The notes beneath the pieces were generated by a model. The model saw only the letters and a program-made list of their open reading frames with translations, was not told the DNA's origin and did not search any database. A stretch of DNA of 12,596 nt from Ignavibacteriales bacterium (lineage in GTDB: Bacteria; Bacteroidota; Ignavibacteria; Ignavibacteriales; Melioribacteraceae), in the NCBI GenBank assembly GCA_020059785.1, contig JAGVBL010000361.1:1-12596 (forward strand), in the 5' to 3' direction. The position numbers and the translations under genes are program-made. This document shows, piece after piece, positions 7,594 through 12,596 of this stretch (position 1 is the first letter of the stretch; every line of letters begins with the position of its first letter).

Positions 7594-7618
7594 TATAAAA
7601 GCAAAAAAATCTTTTATA
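7594..7618. terminator. Possible weak terminator hairpin between convergent genes
   Basis: TATAAAAG (7594-7601) and CTTTTATA (7611-7618) are a perfect inverted repeat around a 9-base A-rich loop. It sits in the 75-base gap where the plus-strand and minus-strand clusters converge, a sensible place for a two-way terminator. The stem is AU-rich, and no T-tract follows on either strand, so termination would be weak. A second small palindrome, ACTTTT/AAAAGT at 7565-7578, spans the thioredoxin stop codon. Confidence 0.3.
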
Positions 7619-7649
7619 GTAACTCGAGATCAAAAGACAAAATAATATG

Positions 7650-9281
7650 CTAATAAAAAAAACTTTTAACTCCTTTTGGAAGCCTTGTTGAGTATTCCTT
7701 AAGGGATTTAGTAAGAGAATCCGCAAAGGATGTTTCAAGGGCATAGAATGTTACAATACTATCACCACATATTACGTTATTTGAAATTACCCAGCTACAT
7801 TTTTTCTTCCAGGATCCGGGTAATCCACCATAATTTTTAAACCATTTTTCATAGACAACCGCGATTTTCACTTTATAGTGATTAGAAATATCGTTTATTT
7901 TTTCCGTGTTGTAAGTTTTTTCCAGTTTAGATAATAGAACATCTCTGTTAGATATGCCCCAAAGGTCCAAGCATTGTGTAGTTGCAAAATAGTTAATTGC
8001 GCCAATATCATTTGCCGCTATCGATTGGTAATTAAAATATAAGTTTAAAAACGACGCGACTTGATATTGCTGTTCATAAATATTATTTGTAGCTCTAATT
8101 GTTTTTTGAAAGTTGGAAATGCCTCTTTCAAAAAAAGGAAGTAAAATAAAAAAAACGACCAAACTAAATATGCAGCCAGATATTACATGTTTCCTGCTAA
8201 TAAAATGAAATTGTGAGTTTGTTAAGTACTTGTTGGCATCGAATACAACACCAAATATTCCTAAACCAACTAAATATGCTTCATACCTTATAAATAAGGA
8301 AGAGAATTGCATGTGGAATAATAGTCCGATAATAAACATAATTAAAAATATTGTAGATATTTTCCACAGATTTTTTTCACTGTTGTAGCGTATTAAAACT
8401 AATACAAGTGATGCAATTAACAAAAATAATAAAGGGATACAATTGATTAATTGAATTAAACTTTTTAGTCCGAACGATTTTAGAACATCCTTCGCCGTGC
8501 TGAAATCCGGCAAATTAGCTTTTATTAAAATCGGAGCAGGAATAAAAGGCCAGCCCTGACTCATGGAGATTATTCCGTAAATAGTAATTGGAAGAAGACC
8601 GCATATAATTATAAATATACCCAATAAATATTTCTTGCGTAAAACAAAAAGGATACCTGATGTAAAGACAAAAAACAAACTTTCGTAACGTATCAATACA
8701 ATAAAAAAGGTAAGTATTGCAAGATATTTATATTTTTTAATATACATAGATTCAGAGGCCAGGGGCTTATAATTCTTGTTTGAAATTAAATCAGACGATA
8801 AATAAACGTATAAAATCATTAGTAAAGTGTGAAATAAATGTTCTAAACCGGTAAAGACCAAGAATGGTATCGGAATGAAAAAAATTAACGATAGCATTAC
8901 GGCAAATATCATAGAACTTGATAAACTGGTTTTTTTTAATAAGTTATAACAAATTAGCAATAGGAATGCAGCAACTAATAAATTTAAAAAAAACGGCACA
9001 TATTCATTTATAGATGATATTAGATAGGTAATTGATAAAATAAATGTCCATAACGGAGACGATGTAGATGAAGAGAACGCCGAACCGTTTACACTCCAAG
9101 CGCTTGATTCAACAAAATTTTTTGCAATGCTAAGATGAATATAAACATCATCTAAAGAATAAATAAAATGTGACTGATTATTAATGATGGAAATTGTTAG
9201 TAATATTCCTATTATAAAATATAGCAGAAAAAGAGCAGTAATTATCGGCCAGTGTTTCTTAATAAAGTTTTTCAAGAACAT
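7650..9281 (-). CDS. GT-C fold glycosyltransferase-like polytopic membrane protein
   Basis: This is a 543-residue inner-membrane protein with roughly ten to twelve hydrophobic segments up to ~385, then a soluble C-terminal part of ~155 residues. The first extracytoplasmic loop has YSLDDVYIHLSIAKNF (Asp44-Asp45) followed by SSTSSPLWT (~71-79). This matches bacterial lipid-phosphosugar-dependent transferases, in which DDxxI and a TSPLW segment line the active site. Other family-like patches are TGLEHLFHTLL (~144), LIRYESL (~196, like RPE) and IAANDIGAINYF (421-432). The likely reaction is transfer of a sugar from a polyprenyl-phosphate donor on the outer face of the membrane. The acceptor is unknown, and no other surface-polysaccharide gene is in the window. 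It starts 16 bases after the VOC gene's stop, suggesting co-transcription. The assignment is by motif and topology only. Confidence 0.72.
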   Translation of the reverse strand: MFLKNFIKKHWPIITALFLLYFIIGILLTISIINNQSHFIYSLDDVYIHLSIAKNFVESSAWSVNGSAFSSSTSSPLWTFILSITYLISSINEYVPFFLNLLVAAFLLLICYNLLKKTSLSSSMIFAVMLSLIFFIPIPFLVFTGLEHLFHTLLMILYVYLSSDLISNKNYKPLASESMYIKKYKYLAILTFFIVLIRYESLFFVFTSGILFVLRKKYLLGIFIIICGLLPITIYGIISMSQGWPFIPAPILIKANLPDFSTAKDVLKSFGLKSLIQLINCIPLLFLLIASLVLVLIRYNSEKNLWKISTIFLIMFIIGLLFHMQFSSLFIRYEAYLVGLGIFGVVFDANKYLTNSQFHFISRKHVISGCIFSLVVFFILLPFFERGISNFQKTIRATNNIYEQQYQVASFLNLYFNYQSIAANDIGAINYFATTQCLDLWGISNRDVLLSKLEKTYNTEKINDISNHYKVKIAVVYEKWFKNYGGLPGSWKKKCSWVISNNVICGDSIVTFYALETSFADSLTKSLKEYSTRLPKGVKSFFY

Positions 9282-9297
9282 TAACTCGTATAATTAA

Positions 9298-10188
9298 TTA
9301 TTTACCTTTATATGCTTTTCGTAGTTCGTCTAAGTCAAGCTTGCCCATCTTAAGCATTACCTCAGTTACTCTTGCTAATTGTTCCTTGTCTTTTGTCCTC
9401 ATCATCTCATCCATTTCAACAGGAACAATCTGCCATGAGACACCAAACTTATCTTTCAACCATCCGCACTGCTGCTCACTTCCATCTTCAGTAAGCTTAG
9501 TCCAGTAATAATCAATTTCATTCTGATCTTCGCAATAGACCATTAATGACACAGCTTCATTAAAATCGAAATCGTGTTTCATTACCCCGCCGCTCATCGC
9601 ATTTAATATGTAACCGTTCAGTATGAATTGAGCAAAGAGAATAGAACCATCAGGCATGCCGGCAGATTTATCCCAAGGAGATTCCATTAATATTTTTGAA
9701 TCCGGAAAAATTGAACAATAAAAATCCGCTGCTTCTTTTACCCGTGCTGCCTTTTCATTTGCAAAAAGGATTGCCGGAACAATCTTCTGATCGGAATTAA
9801 TCGGGTCTACATCAAGTTGCCAGGAAACGCCATATTTATCCTGAACCCATGCATACTTATTACTCCACTCATATTTATCGAGAGGCATTAATACTATTCC
9901 CCCTTCACATAGTTTACTATAGATCCGTTCAATCTCGCTATCCGAACCGCAATAAACAAAGAAGGAGATGGAAGGATTTATTTTAAAATACGGTCCTGCA
10001 CTTATTGCTGCGAACTCAACACCCCAGAGTTTAAAACTTACTATATCTACATCGCCCGAAGGTGTTCCGGAAATTGTTGTAACGTTTGTTACTTCAGAAT
10101 CCTGAAAAATAGAAGCGTAATACTCCGCTGCTTCCTTAGCCTCTTTATCGAACCAGAGATGCGGAACGATTTTATTTGATGCTGCCAT
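9298..10188 (-). CDS. VOC family protein, PhnB-like tandem glyoxalase-fold
   Basis: From the ATG at 10188 this is 296 residues with two PhnB-like (3-dmu-9_3-mt) modules, ~6-127 and ~136-256. The duplication is plain: AEYYASIFQDS pairs with ADFYCSIFPDS, ISFFVYC with VSLMVYC, and WVQDKYGVSWQL with WLKDKFGVSWQI. The C-terminal helix (LARVTEVMLKMGKLDLDELRKAY) is usual for this two-module form. Old names such as 3-demethylubiquinone methyltransferase are misleading; the true activity is unknown and I see no clear metal-ligand set. An AAAGGAA ribosome site precedes this ATG. The frame stays open upstream to an ATG at 10284, adding 32 residues (MNKTLVYLIILSLTFSASFYHQ...) that look like a signal peptide but lack a ribosome site. 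The start is therefore uncertain. Confidence 0.9.
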   Translation of the reverse strand: MAASNKIVPHLWFDKEAKEAAEYYASIFQDSEVTNVTTISGTPSGDVDIVSFKLWGVEFAAISAGPYFKINPSISFFVYCGSDSEIERIYSKLCEGGIVLMPLDKYEWSNKYAWVQDKYGVSWQLDVDPINSDQKIVPAILFANEKAARVKEAADFYCSIFPDSKILMESPWDKSAGMPDGSILFAQFILNGYILNAMSGGVMKHDFDFNEAVSLMVYCEDQNEIDYYWTKLTEDGSEQQCGWLKDKFGVSWQIVPVEMDEMMRTKDKEQLARVTEVMLKMGKLDLDELRKAYKGK

Positions 10189-10192
10189 ATTA

Positions 10193-10199
10193 TTCCTTT
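10193..10199 (-). promoter_or_regulatory. Ribosome binding site supporting the internal VOC start
   Basis: Read on the minus strand, AAAGGAA lies four bases before the ATG at 10188. It is the best ribosome site near either candidate start of the VOC gene. A small AT hairpin, TCATTT/AAATGA (10199-10213), abuts it. The upstream ATG at 10284 has only AT-rich sequence before it. Confidence 0.6.
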
Positions 10200-10317
10200 C
10201 ATTTATAAAATGATTTGGCTGATGATAAAAACTTGCCGAAAAAGTCAGTGATAGAATTATTAAATAAACTAAAGTCTTATTCATAAATAAATTTATTCTA
10301 AGTATATATTATTACTA

Positions 10318-10908
10318 TCAAATATTTTTCTCACCATTATAAGTATCAATAACAGAGCTCCTAATTTTATCATACCCGACAGCAGTTGTAATTTTCTTTA
10401 ACGACTTTAATGTAAGAGCAACTATTCTTTTGTTAAAATTATACATATCCCTGGCAGAAAGTATGTAAAATTCCCATTGATCAAGATTAAGCGGATCGAT
10501 TGTAGAACGATCGAGGTGCTTGAGTAGACAGCAAACATAGATATCTGCTTGAAATTTAATAGTAGTATCAAAACTATTTAATTGACTGTTCCAGTATTTA
10601 GTTTGCTTAGCTGAAAAGATTGCAGTAGAAATTTTCTTCTGTTCCCAGCTTTGAATAAATGACGCTGATTTAACCTCAACTTTAATTCCTTGAGGAGTTA
10701 ATAGATCGTAAGAGAGCCATTCGTTTCTTAGTTCTTTAAGATCAACTTGCAATGCAGTTGCTACAATAAACTCAGCAAGCTTTCCCCTTGTTATATTACT
10801 TACAAGATCAGAAACACTCCATTGCCAAAAATCCCGAAGCTGGTAATGAATTGCTTTTCCGTTGTAATGAAACCTTTCTTTACCTGTTTTGAGAGTTATT
10901 TTTGCCAT
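10318..10908 (-). CDS. Orphan PD-(D/E)XK nuclease-like protein
   Basis: This is a 196-residue soluble protein with the marks of a restriction-endonuclease-like fold. The helix RGKLAEFIVATAL (41-53) carries Glu46. A strand has Asp68 in SYDLLTP, and the next strand has Glu78-Val-Lys80 in IKVEVKSAS, giving the E...D...ExK metal-site pattern. Next come QSWEQKKIS (86-94) and the hydrophobic strand ADIYVCCLLK (121-130). I recall similar short uncharacterised proteins in many bacteria with the same order of motifs, but no defined function. No methyltransferase, helicase or specificity subunit is nearby, so it is not a normal restriction system. It lies 80 bases after the membrane-protein gene on the same strand. 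The start has no strong ribosome site. Nuclease activity is inferred from motifs only. Confidence 0.65.
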   Translation of the reverse strand: MAKITLKTGKERFHYNGKAIHYQLRDFWQWSVSDLVSNITRGKLAEFIVATALQVDLKELRNEWLSYDLLTPQGIKVEVKSASFIQSWEQKKISTAIFSAKQTKYWNSQLNSFDTTIKFQADIYVCCLLKHLDRSTIDPLNLDQWEFYILSARDMYNFNKRIVALTLKSLKKITTAVGYDKIRSSVIDTYNGEKNI

Positions 10909-10988
10909 ATCTATGATTCGGTATTTGTGAAATAGTAAAGAATTATTAAAATGCTTACAATATCAGAACCGTTAGCTAATTTCTACAT

Positions 10989-11714
10989 TTATATCATTAG
11001 GTAATGAAAAAATAGGAAAAACATAGTCAATGTAAATGCAATAGTTCCAAGAAACCGATAAAATTTAATCAGAACTTGAATGTTGTCGAATGCCCATTTT
11101 TCAAGGTGTGCATAATAAGCTCGTCCATCAACCGATGCAAAACCCAGTACTGCAAAAATTATTGGGAATAGATTACCGGTAAAGTAGCTTATATACACCA
11201 GACCACGCGATGCAACATGAATTATAGAGGCCAGAATTCTTTCTATAACACCCATCCACTGAATAGCCGGATTCTCTTCAGCTCTTTTACTTGTTTCATC
11301 AGAATGCTGCTCAAGAGGAGTTCCTTGCAAAGGGTTTTTCATAAAGGGGAGTATTATTGCTTCGATTGATCCGGCAGCAATTCCGAATCCGATTAATTCA
11401 GTAAATGTAAGTTCCTTAACTACAAATATGAAAAAGAACAAAGTAGCACCGAGTTCTGATAATGCAGAAACAAATCCTTGAATTATTGCAATCCATTTGT
11501 GGGAAAATTTTTCATGAACGAACTTTACAATTACCAGATGATAAAACGGAAGTTTTAACGCCACTGTTCCCGCTGCGTAAGCTATAGCTCCTTTTCCAAT
11601 TATTTTTCTTGATACATCGAACCAAAGGACTAATATTAAAATTGGAATTAGACCTATTGCAACTGACGCAGCATTTGGTAAGTATTTTGTTAATGCTTTT
11701 ATAAGATGTTTCAT
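10989..11714 (-). CDS. Polytopic membrane protein, YhfC/type II CAAX-protease-like, probably degenerate
   Basis: This 241-residue protein has about six or seven hydrophobic helices and no cleavable signal. The middle matches the pattern I recall for YhfC (PF10086, DUF2324), a membrane family linked to CPBP/CAAX intramembrane proteases: SELGATL (86-92) stands where YhfC has EETGR, GFGIAAGSIEAI (109-120) for GIGHGGIEAI, ERILASIIHVASRGLV (158-173) for ERIxxxIIHxxLSVLV, and FASVD (192-196) for HALLD. Glu87, Glu118, Glu158, His166 and Asp196 are kept. The Arg of EETGR, the His of GHGG and the His of HALLD appear replaced by Ala90, Ala114 and Phe192. If this by-eye alignment holds, protease activity is doubtful. 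A charged loop at ~128-150 faces one side of the membrane. It starts 28 bases after the DUF2200 stop, a likely operon. Confidence 0.55.
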   Translation of the reverse strand: MKHLIKALTKYLPNAASVAIGLIPILILVLWFDVSRKIIGKGAIAYAAGTVALKLPFYHLVIVKFVHEKFSHKWIAIIQGFVSALSELGATLFFFIFVVKELTFTELIGFGIAAGSIEAIILPFMKNPLQGTPLEQHSDETSKRAEENPAIQWMGVIERILASIIHVASRGLVYISYFTGNLFPIIFAVLGFASVDGRAYYAHLEKWAFDNIQVLIKFYRFLGTIAFTLTMFFLFFHYLMI

Positions 11715-11742
11715 GTCTCAAGGAATTTATAATTAAAGCTAA

Positions 11743-12099
11743 TTACTTCCTTAAAATCTTCTCCATCGGTTTACCCTTTGCAAGCTCATCTATCAACTTA
11801 TCAAGGTAACGAATCTTCTGCATCAGTTTATCTTCTATTTCCTCCACGCGGTAACCGCAAATTACACCTGTAATTTTTGAAGCATTGGGATTGATTCTTG
11901 GAGCTTTATTGAAGAATGTTTCGAAATCGGTTTTATTGTCAATCTGTTTTTGCAAAGTTTTTTGATTATATCCTGTTAACCAGAAAATAATTTCGTCTAC
12001 TTCGGTTTTAGTGCGTCCCTTCTTCTCCGCTTTGTTTATATAATGCGGATAGACGCTTGCAAACGGCATTTTGAATACTCTTGAATTATCCATATACAT
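11743..12099 (-). CDS. DUF2200 domain-containing protein
   Basis: This is a 118-residue cytoplasmic protein, full length for DUF2200 (PF09966). The match covers the whole chain: RVFKMPFASVYPHYINKAE (5-23), KGRTKTEVDEIIFWLTGY (26-43), DFETFFNKAPRINPNASKITGVICGYRVEEIED (about 58-90), and the C-terminal LMQKIRYLDKLIDELAKGKPMEKILRK. The family is widespread but has no known biochemical role. Translation may start at the first Met or at Met3, two codons on; neither has a strong ribosome site. The membrane-protein gene follows 28 bases downstream. Confidence 0.92.
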   Translation of the reverse strand: MYMDNSRVFKMPFASVYPHYINKAEKKGRTKTEVDEIIFWLTGYNQKTLQKQIDNKTDFETFFNKAPRINPNASKITGVICGYRVEEIEDKLMQKIRYLDKLIDELAKGKPMEKILRK

Positions 12100-12309
12100 T
12101 TTTTGTTGGTTGTAAAAATATATTTATCAGCTTTAGCAGCAAGATAGCGTTGTCTTAAAAAGCTTCCGCATAATGTCAGTAAAAATTATGTATTGCTCTT
12201 TTTTTTTACTTACTAATCTCTTTAAGTTGTCTTTTCTGGGGAAACCTAATTTTAATTTCGTTTTTACTTAACAAATAATCAATAGATATTATATTCGGAA
12301 ACAGTAGCT
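12100..12309. other. Intergenic region between the DUF4256 and DUF2200 genes
   Basis: These 210 bases contain no convincing gene. They are AT-rich, with a run of nine T at about 12200-12208 (A on the transcribed minus strand). No stable hairpin with a T-tract on the minus strand is visible after the DUF4256 stop. A promoter for the DUF2200 gene is expected here, but I cannot place it. Confidence 0.5.
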
Positions 12310-12596
12310 TTATACTCTTAGCGAGCCGCGGAATCCTCTTGCCGCATAATATGATTCGGCACCATTATGATATACGAAAACGTGTCCGAAGCGGTAATCG
12401 CAAAAAAGGGCACCGCCTTTCTCTCTAATTTCGGATGGTGTTTTAATCCAGCTCGATGTTTTAGAATCGAATCCGCTACCGCGAAAGTCTGGATTACCGA
12501 GTTTCTGCAACTCTCTATATTGTTCTTCTGTTAAAATTTCAATCCCCATTTCAGAAGCCATATCAATAGTATTATTTTTTGGTTTATGTTCTTTCC
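12310..12596 (-). CDS. DUF4256 domain-containing protein, C-terminal part, cut by the window edge
   Basis: These are the last 94 or so residues of a DUF4256 protein. The frame stays open to the right edge with no stop, and the edge codons (KEHKPKNNTIDMASEMGIEILTEEQY in fragments) match the family interior, so the ATG at 12561 is an internal Met and not the gene start. Further family marks are YRELQKLG, TSSWIKTPSEIREKGGALFCDYRF and the C-terminal VFVYHNGAESYYAARGFRGSLRV. About seven extra residues (NPDFRGSG region) sit between QKLG and FDSKTSSW compared with the form I remember. The family is around 180-190 residues, so roughly half is missing to the right. Function is unknown; it is probably cytoplasmic. 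Confidence 0.9.
   Translation of the reverse strand, partial: KEHKPKNNTIDMASEMGIEILTEEQYRELQKLGNPDFRGSGFDSKTSSWIKTPSEIREKGGALFCDYRFGHVFVYHNGAESYYAARGFRGSLRV

Noticed and set aside
10318..10908. Restriction-modification system
   Set aside because: Only a nuclease-like protein is present, with no methyltransferase or specificity subunit on either side.
11512..11721. 69-codon minus-strand frame overlapping the start of the membrane-protein gene
   Set aside because: It overlaps the better-supported 241-residue membrane protein in another frame and has no family resemblance.
12310..12561. Complete 83-residue gene starting at the ATG at 12561
   Set aside because: The frame is open to the window edge and the upstream residues match the DUF4256 interior, so this is the tail of a longer gene.

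Overview
The window looks like ordinary chromosomal DNA from an AT-rich, Gram-negative bacterium of the Bacteroidota/Chlorobiota/Ignavibacteriota group. Ignavibacteria is my best guess. The reasons are gene content (a DUF5118-DUF5117 Met-zincin protease, a DPP-IV-type S9 peptidase, a small exported DUF4440 protein), signal peptides ending in ...AQ, and high A+T. There is no rRNA, tRNA or marker gene to settle it, so the placement is an inference.

Left half, plus strand (214-7574). A large exported zinc protease is closed by a clear hairpin terminator and followed by an aldo/keto reductase. After a 301-base gap comes an exported dipeptidyl-peptidase-IV-like serine peptidase. Behind it, across a small repeat-rich hairpin, lies a tight set: a free-standing AlaX-like tRNA-editing domain, an exported NTF2-like (DUF4440) protein overlapping it by 4 bases, and a small thioredoxin. 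The two exported peptidases suggest a cell that breaks down external protein or peptide.

Right half, minus strand (7650-12596). In transcription order there are: a DUF4256 protein cut by the right edge, a DUF2200 protein, an integral membrane protein resembling YhfC/type II CAAX-protease relatives but apparently missing key residues, an orphan PD-(D/E)XK nuclease-like protein, a two-domain PhnB-like VOC protein, and a polytopic GT-C glycosyltransferase-like protein. Several are closely spaced and may be co-transcribed, but they do not form a recognisable pathway. The two halves converge at about 7575-7649.

Noncoding features include two 26-base-period direct repeats at the left edge (possibly the end of a mobile element), a 12-base inverted plus direct repeat after the S9 peptidase, and an ATCCGYG-rich short repeat before the thioredoxin gene. 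I see no CRISPR array, prophage, toxin-antitoxin pair or obvious new multi-gene system. The best leads are the orphan nuclease-like protein, the degenerate YhfC-like membrane protein, the divergent AlaX-like protein and the repeats.
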